From an uncultured Sphingobacteriales bacterium (lineage in GTDB: Bacteria; Bacteroidota; Bacteroidia; Chitinophagales; Chitinophagaceae), in NCBI GenBank assembly GCA_937871285.1, contig CALMQS010000088.1, positions 1-64,000 on the forward strand: a DNA stretch of 64,000 nt, read 5' to 3'. The notes beneath the pieces were generated by a model. The model was not told where the DNA came from and ran no database searches. It saw only the letters and a program-made list of their open reading frames with translations. The stretch's first letter is position 1; every line of letters starts with the position of its first letter. Positions 55,167-63,087 of this stretch are shown in pieces. A program made the translations under genes and the position numbers.

Positions 55167-55224
55167 AATCTGTATTGTTTATTGTTTGAACGGATGGTTC
55201 TTATTTTTTCAGCTGAATTTTTGA

Positions 55225-56688
55225 TTACGCCGGCTTTGTTTTCCCTTCACTTTTCGGTATCGTTTTCATGATCGCAACAATGGCCACAATCACCATGAGC
55301 AGGTTAAAAAGAAGGGCTATTATGGCCGCCTGGCGAATGGCCACATTATCCTGCCTTCCTGTAAAGCTGATCACATTATCGAGTATGCTCCCGGGGGTAT
55401 CTACCGAACTTAGTCCAACAAAGATCCCGGCAGAGATAGCTACACCAAAAGCCGCGCCAAGTGAAGACGCCATTTTATAAATTCCGGAACCGGCGCCCGC
55501 CTGTGCTTCAGGTAAATTGGAAAGGGCCGCATCGGTAGACGGTGTGGCATAAAATGCCAGTCCCACACCAAACAATGTATAGGAAGCGATAGCCAGAATT
55601 TTGTATGTATCTGTCATGAGGTTGGTAGGCAGCAGCAATGCGATGGAGATCCCTACGATGATGCAGCCCCAGATCATGGGTTTCCGCGGTCCAAAACGTT
55701 GCAGCAGCTTTTCGCCCGTGCGAATAAAGGCTACAATCGCAATGGCATAGCCCAGGGTAAGAAAGCCCGCCGTTTGTGCAGATAGACCGCCTCCCACTTG
55801 CAGCAGCATAAGGGAAACGATGAGCATACCGGCAACGCCGTTAAGCAGGAAGTTGGAAATGGTAGCCCCGGTATAGGTTGAATTTTTAAAAAGTTTGAAA
55901 TCGATGAATGCTGCTGCTTTGCCGTTTTCGATGCGAAAAAAGGCGATACCAAAAACTACGATCACGGCAATTAAAATGAGCGAGAGCATGCTGGTCCAGC
56001 CCAGTTCGCTTCCTTTGCTCACCAATACCTGAAGTGCGATCATAACGATCATAAACGTAAAAATACCGGCGGTATCCAGTTTCTTTTTTTCGCCTGAGGA
56101 ACTGGCTTTGCTTTCAGGGGTATCTTTGATCATCCACAATCCAATAACCGAGATGAGCGCAGAGGCAAAGAAGATATACCGCCATCCCACATTTTCCGCC
56201 ATTAGTCCGCCAAAAAGTGCACAAAACCCCGAGCCACCCCAGGAACCCATTGACCAAAGGCTTATGGCTCTCTGGCGGCCGGCACCCTCCCAGTAAGATT
56301 TCAGCAATGCCAGGCTTGCAGGCATAATGCAGGCGCCGGATAATCCCTGAAAAATCCTTCCGCTGATAAGCACCGGCGTTGCCATCGCTCCTGCAGGCGT
56401 TAAACCTACCAGCAGTGAACCAACAATGCTAAAGACAAATCCGAGCCTGATAATTTTTAACCGGCCCACACGGTCGGCCAGTCCGCCCATTACCACGATG
56501 AAAATACCCGAAAACAAGGAAGTGATTGATACTGCAATGTTCATGATGGAGGTCTCCATTTGAAGATCTTTCGCCATATCAACATTAATATTCAGCGTGG
56601 TCTGCGCAAATAACCAAAAGGCTAAAACGCCCAGGATGATCCCGAAAAGCAATTTGTCGTTCCCTTTGTACTGTACTGCCTGGTTCAT
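55225..56688 (-). CDS. MFS exporter, DHA2-like with 14 TM segments
   Basis: A 487-aa major facilitator protein with 14 predicted helices, the count of the DHA2 drug:H+ antiporter branch. Signature loops: GGLADRVGRLKIIRLG between helices 2 and 3, GRIFQGLSGACIMPASLALL (~helix 4) and WRYIFFASALISVIGL. The ATG at 56688 (MNQAVQYKGNDKLLFG) is chosen; the frame continues 20 codons upstream without membrane or family sequence. Likely exports small hydrophobic or cationic compounds. Upstream of the amidohydrolase gene by 58 nt. Confidence 0.85.
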   Translation of the reverse strand: MNQAVQYKGNDKLLFGIILGVLAFWLFAQTTLNINVDMAKDLQMETSIMNIAVSITSLFSGIFIVVMGGLADRVGRLKIIRLGFVFSIVGSLLVGLTPAGAMATPVLISGRIFQGLSGACIMPASLALLKSYWEGAGRQRAISLWSMGSWGGSGFCALFGGLMAENVGWRYIFFASALISVIGLWMIKDTPESKASSSGEKKKLDTAGIFTFMIVMIALQVLVSKGSELGWTSMLSLILIAVIVVFGIAFFRIENGKAAAFIDFKLFKNSTYTGATISNFLLNGVAGMLIVSLMLLQVGGGLSAQTAGFLTLGYAIAIVAFIRTGEKLLQRFGPRKPMIWGCIIVGISIALLLPTNLMTDTYKILAIASYTLFGVGLAFYATPSTDAALSNLPEAQAGAGSGIYKMASSLGAAFGVAISAGIFVGLSSVDTPGSILDNVISFTGRQDNVAIRQAAIIALLFNLLMVIVAIVAIMKTIPKSEGKTKPA

Positions 56689-56977
56689 ATTATATTTATT
56701 AAAGGAGTTGATTGAATGGCTATGCATTATTGACCGGAAGAAAAACATAAAACCCTGGATCGTAAATGCAACAGATCGGCTTCCTCCTCAATCACAAGCG
56801 GTAGTGTTAAATTTTTAGGTTATGCCGGAAACATGCAGCTGTACTAAATGTACTTTATTTTGATTAAACAATATAATCAAAGAATAGGCTCCCCAATTCC
56901 TGTCAAATGAAAAGAGAATGTTCCTTTGGGACTAAATAAATTAGTTCACAATATTTTTTGAAGAAGCAGGGATATGT

Positions 56978-57198
56978 TCAATTCTGTCTGTTGTGGCTTT
57001 TTAAAATTTCTTTCTTTTATCAGAGCATCCCTTTTGTTTTCAAATTGCTCTCAACCAGTTGCCAGGGCATTTTTGTGGAAGTATATTTCATTTCCCCGGC
57101 GTTATGCTCCGCGAGCCGGATAATAGGATTTAGCGTGAAACCTTTGTCATAGCTTTTGTCTAATTGACTTTGCAATATGTAAACATAGAATGAAAATA
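56978..57198 (-). pseudogene. Decayed GIY-YIG nuclease gene (UPF0213-like)
   Basis: Reading the minus strand in one frame gives FYVYILQSQLDKSYDKGFT, then NPIIRLAEHNAGEMKYTSTK and MPWQLVESN, which follows the small Bacteroidota GIY-YIG proteins closely (YVYILQS, R-x2-EHN, PW-x-LV). Two consecutive stops (TGA TAA, 57022-57017) interrupt it, after which the frame resumes as KKEILKSHNRQN, the usual basic tail. The YIG triad is changed to DKG and no start codon is present. It is a dead copy in the 541-bp gap between the MFS and AbiEii-like genes. Confidence 0.65.
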
Positions 57199-57229
57199 AA
57201 TGCTGATTGGCGGCGGCAGGCTTGTGGTA

Positions 57230-58099
57230 TTAGTTGCCGCCATGGTTTTCAATAAAACCGGTTCTTAATTGCTTTAATAATCTGATGTTATCTTCTGCTG
57301 TATTATCAAAATATTCGATCATTATATCAGCCATTTTGCTATTTGCCGCATCGGTTGTATTAGCTTTTAATATTCCCTCAAGTCTTGTAAATAGTTTTTC
57401 ATTTCTACTGGCAATTTTGTGCATTTCCCGCCCCATAACTCTTGCTGCAATATGAATAAGTTCAACACTTTCATCAGAAAACAGGTCGGCATGATTATTC
57501 CAGATTTCTTCATCATGCATAGTGAAAAAATTATTCAGGATATCACTAATGTCTTTTATATCATCTCTTCTTGATTCAGGCCGATCATCCCATGCAATTA
57601 GCTTTAGAATTACAATACCGGGAAGTGTAGAAAATTTAAAACTATGTTTACCTTCAACTTCAACCACAGGCAAGCCATCCTGATATACTTCATGAAACCC
57701 GGGTACATGTACGGTCGTATATCCAGTACCTTCAATAGTCACGCTACCTTCTTCATCTTCAATTGAGCCAAATGGCAGTAAATCCACTTCCATTTTGCTT
57801 TTCCATAGCAATACAAATGCATTATTATGTGATGGGTGAAAATCTTCATTCTCTATCAGGTGTTTTTTTAATGCCTCATATTCACCCTTGTTATTTATCA
57901 ATACAGCAAAATCGATATCACCTGTAGTTCGTCTTGGAGCAATCTTATAAATACCCCGCATCCATACATCTCTTGCCACAGCACCTACCAGGTAAAAATC
58001 TATGCCGAACTTTAATAACCCTCTTTCAAGAGCCGACAGCATTTCAGTGATATCAGGATTTTGCCGGAGTTGTTCAAAATTTATCTTGTAGATATTCAT
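57230..58099 (-). CDS. AbiEii-like nucleotidyltransferase (toxin of second AbiE pair)
   Basis: A 289-aa protein with a nucleotidyltransferase fold: FYLVGAVARDVW (~36-46) as the glycine motif and TTGDIDFAVLI (~58-68; D61 and D63 as metal ligands). SRRDDIKDISDILNNFF (~178-194) is typical of the AbiEii-like clade that pairs with large AbiEi-like antitoxins. It overlaps the antitoxin gene by 26 nt. The enzyme differs in length and sequence from the AbiEii inside BREX, so this is an independent acquisition. A GGCGGC/GCCGCC inverted repeat straddles the stop codon and may help termination. Confidence 0.8.
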   Translation of the reverse strand: MNIYKINFEQLRQNPDITEMLSALERGLLKFGIDFYLVGAVARDVWMRGIYKIAPRRTTGDIDFAVLINNKGEYEALKKHLIENEDFHPSHNNAFVLLWKSKMEVDLLPFGSIEDEEGSVTIEGTGYTTVHVPGFHEVYQDGLPVVEVEGKHSFKFSTLPGIVILKLIAWDDRPESRRDDIKDISDILNNFFTMHDEEIWNNHADLFSDESVELIHIAARVMGREMHKIASRNEKLFTRLEGILKANTTDAANSKMADIMIEYFDNTAEDNIRLLKQLRTGFIENHGGN

Positions 58100-59069
58100 C
58101 GTACACCTTTTTAGCGGTATCCAGGCATCTTCTATCTCCCGTTATTATCAAATCAGCATACACAAGCAGCGGATTTACAACATTTGTAGTTGCATCATCC
58201 TGTTTCCAGAATTGCTTATATGCTTTTACATTTCCTTTTTCATCTGGTACAAGCCTGTAATTTTTTATCAGTTCTGTTCGCGCCTCCATTGTATATAAAG
58301 TAAGTTCAGCCGGGCGAAGGTAATTGGTCAGTAAATCACCCCCAGGTTCCCCACCCCACCGGGTTTGATCAGTGGTTAGCGCTAACTGCTGCCAGTTGTC
58401 AAAATCATTTTCTTTCAGAAAATGAAAAGCCCCTATTTCCAAAGCAGGTTTTAATCGTTCTCCGTAAGCGGTTATCCATTTTTCCAATAATTCCTTTTTG
58501 TCAACCAGTTTGTATTGGGCTTTGTTCAGTTTTTTTAAAAAGCCCATTTCTTTAAGTCCGTTTATAACATAATTTATATTACCCAAAGCTACTTCTGTTT
58601 TAGCAGCAATATCTCTGTAAGGAAGATTCACGTCTTCTTCATGCAACAGAAAATGATATATTACTTTTAACCCGGTTTTTGTAAAAGCCCTGTTGGTTTT
58701 CTCTTTTGTTTCCTGGGTAGGTTTGTTGACATCAACCCAAAGTAATACTTCATTTTTCTTAAGCCATATATTACCATTTGTTTCAAGGTAGGCTATTTGA
58801 TTGTCTCTTAACTCCTGTTTTATCTTTGGGAATATTCTGCCGGCAACTACCATCAAATCTCCATACTGTTTAGCCTGCTCAATAAGAACGGGCAGCTGGT
58901 GCTGGCGTAATTCTTTTTTTATGGCTGCATTAAACTGTAGCAACTTGCCGTCATATTTTATTTCCACTATGCCATCTAACCCAAGGTTGGTATTTCGCTT
59001 CCATTTAGCTTTAATCCCTGTATCCTTTTGCAGGTTTTCCAGCGCAATATGGGCAGTATTATTTTCCAT
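58074..59069 (-). CDS. AbiEi-like antitoxin (long form, second AbiE pair)
   Basis: A 331-aa protein of the long AbiEi-family antitoxins. The N-terminus (~10-115) is an alpha/beta region (IVEIKYDGKLLQFNAAIKKE, NQIAYLETNGNIWLKKNEVL). A winged helix follows (~140-200: LPYRDIAAKTEVALGNINYV, INGLKEMGFLKKL), and the C-terminal part ends VYADLIITGDRRCLDTAKKV, a typical family tail. It overlaps the downstream toxin gene. The ATG at 59069 is directly followed upstream by the GTTCAC operator array, consistent with autoregulation. Confidence 0.8.
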   Translation of the reverse strand: MENNTAHIALENLQKDTGIKAKWKRNTNLGLDGIVEIKYDGKLLQFNAAIKKELRQHQLPVLIEQAKQYGDLMVVAGRIFPKIKQELRDNQIAYLETNGNIWLKKNEVLLWVDVNKPTQETKEKTNRAFTKTGLKVIYHFLLHEEDVNLPYRDIAAKTEVALGNINYVINGLKEMGFLKKLNKAQYKLVDKKELLEKWITAYGERLKPALEIGAFHFLKENDFDNWQQLALTTDQTRWGGEPGGDLLTNYLRPAELTLYTMEARTELIKNYRLVPDEKGNVKAYKQFWKQDDATTNVVNPLLVYADLIITGDRRCLDTAKKVYDEYLQDKF

Positions 59070-59128
59070 TGTTCACATAATTTAATTGTACACGAAACGT
59101 GAACATTATTATTTTGTGAACAAATATA
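59070..59128 (-). promoter_or_regulatory. Promoter and proximal four-site operator of the second AbiE pair
   Basis: A symmetric array TGTTCACA-N9-TGTACAC-N5-GTGAACA-N9-TGTGAACA spans 59070-59122. On the minus strand TATATTTG (59128-59121), a TAnnTTTG -7 box, abuts it, so transcription would start inside the array; the first half-site touches the antitoxin start codon. The same four-site geometry recurs at 59253-59305. Confidence 0.7.
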
Positions 59129-59244
59129 TCAATTTTCATGTTATTAACCTTAACTTTCCTCAGACAATTATTAAAGTTTAATAGATTTTTAAACAACTTG
59201 GTAAGTTACAACCGATTCATTTTCAATAAAAAGAAGCGATTTTG

Positions 59245-59799
59245 TTAAAACCTGTTCACAAAAATTGCTTGTTCATGAATAATGAACAGCGGAAATTTGT
59301 GAACATTTGGCGCCTGTGGGAAAGAAAAGCTAACCGATAATTCAATTGTTCGTTTACTTACTTTACGGCATTTGCTGCGTATATAGTCATCAAACTGGTA
59401 GTCAATATCCTCTTTGGCTTTCTCTTTCTTCGTTGTTTCAATTTTTTGCTCCTTCACAATATTTTCAAATGAAGTGGAGTCAAGCGAAATTGAAAAATGT
59501 TGCTTTATGTATGTTGCGATATCTTTTAAATTGTTTTTTGAAGCATAGAGAATCATATCCTCCACTAATCTTTTCAACCTGAATAGTTCATTGTTCATCG
59601 CTTCGTAATCTCCAATCGCCGGCGGCAGGAGATTGGAAATACTTCCTTTCTTTTGATTCCAATATTGAGCTGGAATTTTTATGCCGGTGAATAAAATTGG
59701 TTTCTGTTTTTGACTGAAACAATAACGAATGAAGATAGAAGAAGTGCCATCAGGATGTACTCTGTTGGTACGGCAAATAACCTTAACTGGAAAGCGCAT
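59245..59799 (-). pseudogene. Truncated tyrosine recombinase (integrase N-terminus)
   Basis: The frame from ATG 59799 starts like a Bacteroidota mobile-element integrase: arm-type DNA-binding domain with PDGTSSIFIRYCFSQKQKP and IKIPAQYWNQKKGSIS (~16-60), helical linker (~70-150), and the start of the core-binding domain (FDDYIRSKCRKVSKRTIEL). The match stops near 59330, and the last ~27 codons merely read through the distal AbiE operator. The catalytic domain with the R-H-R-Y residues is missing. Its position at the 3' side of tRNA-Asp is where an integrase would normally sit. Confidence 0.75.
59253..59305 (-). promoter_or_regulatory. Distal four-site operator of the second AbiE pair
   Basis: TGTTCACA-N9-TGTTCAT-N5-ATGAACA-N9-TGTGAACA, with exactly the spacings of the proximal array 183 nt away, although the spacer bases are unrelated. 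It overlaps the end of the truncated integrase frame. Two binding sites for a multimeric repressor are the simplest reading. Confidence 0.65.
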
Positions 59800-59960
59800 A
59801 GCTAACAATTTTTGTGAACTGGACTCGACAAAACTTGGGTCTACTTCCAGGTTTACTTTTTTAAATTGTTAAGCTGATATAAAGATAGTAAGGTTTGTAA
59901 GCGAAGCTTGTTATTAAATATTGAAAATCAATACCTTAAAAGTAAAGTTGAGTAAAATGA

Positions 59961-59987
59961 AAAAAGGATCATCATTGCTGATGATCC
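59961..59987 (-). terminator. Terminator of tRNA-Asp
   Basis: On the minus strand a perfect 9-bp stem (GGATCATCA / TGATGATCC) with a 4-nt loop is followed by a run of T. It begins 8 nt past the tRNA 3' end. A textbook rho-independent terminator. Confidence 0.8.
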
Positions 59988-59994
59988 TCTTAAG

Positions 59995-60068
59995 CGGACC
60001 GGACGGGACTCGAACCCGCGACCTCCGCCGTGACAGGGCGGCATTCTAACCAACTGAACTACCGATCC
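59995..60068 (-). tRNA. tRNA-Asp (anticodon GTC)
   Basis: A complete 74-nt cloverleaf read on the minus strand. The acceptor stem GGATCGG pairs with CCGGTCC (one T-G pair), the anticodon stem CCGCC/GGCGG encloses CTGTCAC with GTC at 60034-60032, and the T arm has GCGGG-TTCGAGT-CCCGT. The discriminator is G and CCA is not encoded. A terminator follows. The truncated integrase lies on its 3' side, and 15 nt of its 5' end are repeated upstream at 60157-60171. Confidence 0.95.
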
Positions 60069-60156
60069 AACTTTCGTTACAACCAATCCCGCAATCGCTG
60101 CGCTCTGCGGGACCTTGAAAATCTAAAACTTCTTACGTCGTTTTGATTTTCTACGG

Positions 60157-60171
60157 CTGAACTACCGATCC
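60157..60171 (-). repeat. 15-bp duplicate of the tRNA-Asp 5' end
   Basis: GGATCGGTAGTTCAG on the minus strand is identical to the first 15 nt of tRNA-Asp (60068-60054), 103 nt upstream and in the same orientation. The DNA between the copies can form two hairpins: TCCCGCA...TGCGGGA (around 60087-60112) and GAAAATC...GATTTTC (around 60117-60151). It may be the stub of a second tRNA-Asp or a scar of recombination at this site. Confidence 0.6.
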
Positions 60172-60334
60172 TTATATGCAGCTATTGCTACCCGCATTTT
60201 TCAGGACGGCAAAGATAGGATTTTTGGCTTCTCCCCAAAAAGTTTTTTAAGAACAGCCTAATTTAGGCTTCCACGCAGGGTTACCTGCTAAAAGCAATAT
60301 TCCACCATTCCACCATGTCCGTTTCCTTATATGA

Positions 60335-60749
60335 AATAAGGCTTTTAATGTGGGCGTGGAGTTAAATGAAAACAGCTATCCTCCGTTCGCCACACCTGCC
60401 GCAGTATTAAATGGGGCCATTTTTGATGATCCGGCAGTTCAGCAATATATTGCCCGGGAAAGCATTTTACAGCCCAGGGTATGCTTCTCCGGAGCAGGAG
60501 AATGTATTTCCTGATATGCGCTCTACGGTATATTGGAATCCGGAAGTAATAACAAACGGGCTGGGAGAAGCCGGTTTTTCATTTTACACATCGGAAAGCA
60601 ATAGCAGCTACCTGGTCATTGTTCAGGGTACAGACCTGAACGGCGGGATCGGCGTTTTAATGCAACCTTTAATTATTGCAAAAAAGGAGAAAGAAGCAAA
60701 AAACAATAGTACCGGCACTGTTGTAAACTTCAAACACAATATGGATTAG
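60335..60749 (+). pseudogene. C-terminal fragment of a macroglobulin/plug-domain-like protein, frameshifted
   Basis: One frame reads GVELNENSYPPFATPAAVLN and later DPAVQQYIARE; the sequence then shifts frame near 60465 and continues FYSPGYASPEQ, FPDMRSTVYWNPEVITNGLG and FSFYTSESNSSYLVIVQGTD before a TAG at 60747. DMRSTVYWNP...FYTSESNSSY is the usual C-terminal motif of large Bacteroidota outer-membrane proteins with carboxypeptidase-regulatory and plug domains. Only this tail is present, so it is the remains of a once much larger gene. Confidence 0.65.
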
Positions 60750-60795
60750 TTTAGCTGAAGTTTTTAACTTTACTTACAACTAAATATAATTGTAT

Positions 60796-61068
60796 ATGGC
60801 CATAAAAGAAACGTTCACCCTGCACGGTGAAAACCTGCTTAAAAAAATAAAGGAACTGATTGCCGAGGGTAATATCAGGAAGATCACCATTGCCGATAAA
60901 TCCGGAAAGGAATTAGTTAGTTTTCCACTAACCATAGGCGTGGTAGGTGCTTTGCTGGCGCCCGTGTTTGCTGCTATCGGAGCATTGGCGGCTTTGATCG
61001 GCGAATGTTCCATTACAGTGGAGCGGGAAGAAACGAAGCCTGGAAATGATGGTGAACCTAAAGAGTAG
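60796..61068 (+). CDS. DUF4342 domain protein
   Basis: A 90-aa protein of the DUF4342 family: TLHGENLLKKIKELIAEGNI and RKITIADKSGKELVSFPLTI, then one hydrophobic stretch (GVVGALLAPVFAAIGALAAL, ~47-66) and an acidic tail. It is probably membrane-associated; no function is known. The ATG at 60796 is used, since the open frame upstream begins only with a TTG 6 nt earlier. Confidence 0.8.
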   Translation: MAIKETFTLHGENLLKKIKELIAEGNIRKITIADKSGKELVSFPLTIGVVGALLAPVFAAIGALAALIGECSITVEREETKPGNDGEPKE

Positions 61069-61079
61069 CCGGATCAAAA

Positions 61080-61215
61080 AAGAGGCTGTCTGAAAAGTAA
61101 TATTTTGCCACAAAGTCACTAAGCCACGAAGAAAATAAAACGGGAAGATCAGGACTTTGTGCCCTCGTGTCTTAGTGGCATATCTTCTAAGCCGGTCCTT
61201 TTGAGACAGCTTCTT
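61080..61215. mobile_element. MITE-like inverted-repeat element
   Basis: A 136-bp non-coding segment bounded by 18-bp terminal inverted repeats, AAGAGGCTGTCTGAAAAG (61080-61097) and CTTTTGAGACAGCTTCTT (61198-61215), complementary at 16 of 18 positions. Inside, TGCCACAAAG... and the complement of ...CTTAGTGGCA form a second, looser pair of arms, so the whole can fold into a long hairpin. It encodes nothing and lies between two convergent genes, where it could also stop transcription both ways. Confidence 0.55.
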
Positions 61216-61235
61216 CAAAAATCGGGTATTACCTG

Positions 61236-61664
61236 TTATTTAAAAAGCTCCTTAAAATCACTCTTAAACTCCTGCCATTCTTTAGCAGCTTTGTCAAGCG
61301 CTTTATCCACGTCCTGCTTTGTTGCTTCCCAGGTTTCAGCCGTACTGTTTTTAATTTCGTCTAATTTTTTATCCAGCCCGGCACGGGTTTCCTCCAGTTT
61401 TTTCCTTGCTTCCTCACTTTTTTTTGAGCCGTCTTTTTTCAACGATTCTATTTTTTCGTCTATTTCTTTTTTCCGCTCATTGATGGCTGCCGAGGCTTTT
61501 TCTTTTTGTTCGTTGAGATAGGTACCAGCGGTATCCGCTTTCATCTCAACGCCTTCTTTAATATTTTCTGCGCCCTCATTTAATTTTTCGTCTGCAGCAT
61601 CAGTATTGGTATTGTTGCAGGCCATAACTGCTGTTGCGCAAAGCAGGAAAAAGTATTTTTTCAT
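61236..61664 (-). CDS. Coiled-coil lipoprotein
   Basis: A 142-aa lipoprotein. The ATG at 61664 starts the signal MKKYFFLLCATAVMACNN with lipobox VMAC (Cys 16); the frame extends 21 codons further upstream without a signal. The mature part is almost entirely Lys/Glu/Ala-rich helix (EKLNEGAENIKEGVEMKADT, RKKEIDEKIESLKKDGSKKS), predicted as a long amphipathic coiled coil, and includes KAAKEWQEFKSDFKELFK at the end. Similar apolipoprotein-like proteins are common in Bacteroidota envelopes; no specific role is known. Confidence 0.75.
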   Translation of the reverse strand: MKKYFFLLCATAVMACNNTNTDAADEKLNEGAENIKEGVEMKADTAGTYLNEQKEKASAAINERKKEIDEKIESLKKDGSKKSEEARKKLEETRAGLDKKLDEIKNSTAETWEATKQDVDKALDKAAKEWQEFKSDFKELFK

Positions 61665-61811
61665 TATTGTGTTTTTAATATTAAAAATGAACAGGGCTGA
61701 ATGCCTGCTTACCGGTAAAACAAACATCGTTCCAAATAAAATGGTTTGTTCACCTTATGATTTCTCGGTAAGTTGCAAATCAAATTTTTTACCCAGCCTT
61801 AAATACCTGAA

Positions 61812-63068
61812 ATGAAGCGCAGCAATTACACAGTGGGGTTAATTATGCTCACTTTTTTCGTGATCTCTTTTCTTACCAATATTACAGGCCCCCTCGTTCC
61901 CGATATTATAAAGGGGTTTAACCTGAGCCTCACACTGGTAGCCCTGCTTCCTTTTGCTTTTTTTATTGCCTATGGGGTGATGTCCATTCCATCGGGTATG
62001 CTGCTTGAAAAATATAACGAGAAGAAGATGATGACAGCAGCTTTTTCCGTTGCGTTTTTTGGGTCGCTGATCCTTGCGCTTTCGCCCAATTATCTCAGCG
62101 CTGTATTATCGTTGTTCTTGATTGGCTGCGGTATGGCCATATTGCAGGTCGTTATTAATCCGCTGCTCCGCACTGCAGGCGGAGAGGAGCACTACGCATT
62201 TAATTCCATCCTGGCGCAATTGATCTTTGGGCTTGCGTCATTTGTAAGCCCATTGGTATATTCCGGCATGGTGTCTAAACTCCAGGGGCAGGAAATACCA
62301 GGCGGGCTAATGGCCGTGCTGCAGCAGCTTACGCCGGCGAATCTTCCATGGATATCACTCTACTGGCTGTTTGCCATTATTTCATTGGTAATGATCGCTA
62401 TTATCCTCGTTTCCCGCTTTCCCAAAGTGGAGCTGAGCCAGGATGAAAAAGCAGGTGCCTTCCAAACCTATATTGACCTTTTTAAAAAAAGAGTGGTTAT
62501 CCTTTACTTCATTGCGCTGTTCTGTTACGTAGGCGCTGAACAGGGTGTGGCTAACTGGATCTCACAGTTCCTGTTTACTTACCACGGATATGATCCGCAA
62601 AATACAGGCGCGGAGATCGTGGCTTATTTCTGGGGGCTGATGACGGCGGGCGGCATACTGGGGCTTTTGCTGGTTAAGCTCATGGATAGCCGGAAAGTAT
62701 TGATCCTCTTTACTGCGCTGGCGCTGGTATGCTTAACGTTAGGGTTATTTGGCCCAGGCAAAGTAGCATTGGTTGCCTTTCCGCTGGTTGGTTTTTTTGC
62801 ATCGGTAATGTATCCCATTATTTTTTCGCTTGCCTTAAATTCCGTGAAAGAGCATCATGGCTCCTTTGCAGGGATTTTGGTTACCGGTATAGTAGGAGGT
62901 GCGGTGGTGCCGCTTATTGTAGGATCGCTGGGCGACATGGCCGGGTTGCGTTATGGTATGTTGTTTATTTATATTCCCGTTGGCTATATCCTGAGTATTG
63001 GTTTTTGGGCAAGACCTATTGTTACCAATAAAATCATCACCCGGAAAAAGAAAGCAGCCATTCATTAG
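61812..63068 (+). CDS. Sugar MFS transporter, FucP-like
   Basis: A 418-aa 12-TM transporter of the fucose/glucose-galactose permease (FucP/GluP) family: FFVISFLTNITGPLVPDIIK (helix 1), FIAYGVMSIPSGMLLEKYNE (helix 2 and loop), and VGAEQGVANWISQFLF (helix 7). Brings hexoses or deoxyhexoses in by proton symport. It is followed after 19 nt by a ROK-family sugar kinase gene, as expected for a small sugar-uptake operon. Confidence 0.88.
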   Translation: MKRSNYTVGLIMLTFFVISFLTNITGPLVPDIIKGFNLSLTLVALLPFAFFIAYGVMSIPSGMLLEKYNEKKMMTAAFSVAFFGSLILALSPNYLSAVLSLFLIGCGMAILQVVINPLLRTAGGEEHYAFNSILAQLIFGLASFVSPLVYSGMVSKLQGQEIPGGLMAVLQQLTPANLPWISLYWLFAIISLVMIAIILVSRFPKVELSQDEKAGAFQTYIDLFKKRVVILYFIALFCYVGAEQGVANWISQFLFTYHGYDPQNTGAEIVAYFWGLMTAGGILGLLLVKLMDSRKVLILFTALALVCLTLGLFGPGKVALVAFPLVGFFASVMYPIIFSLALNSVKEHHGSFAGILVTGIVGGAVVPLIVGSLGDMAGLRYGMLFIYIPVGYILSIGFWARPIVTNKIITRKKKAAIH

Positions 63069-63087
63069 CCATACAAAGGAAATATAT

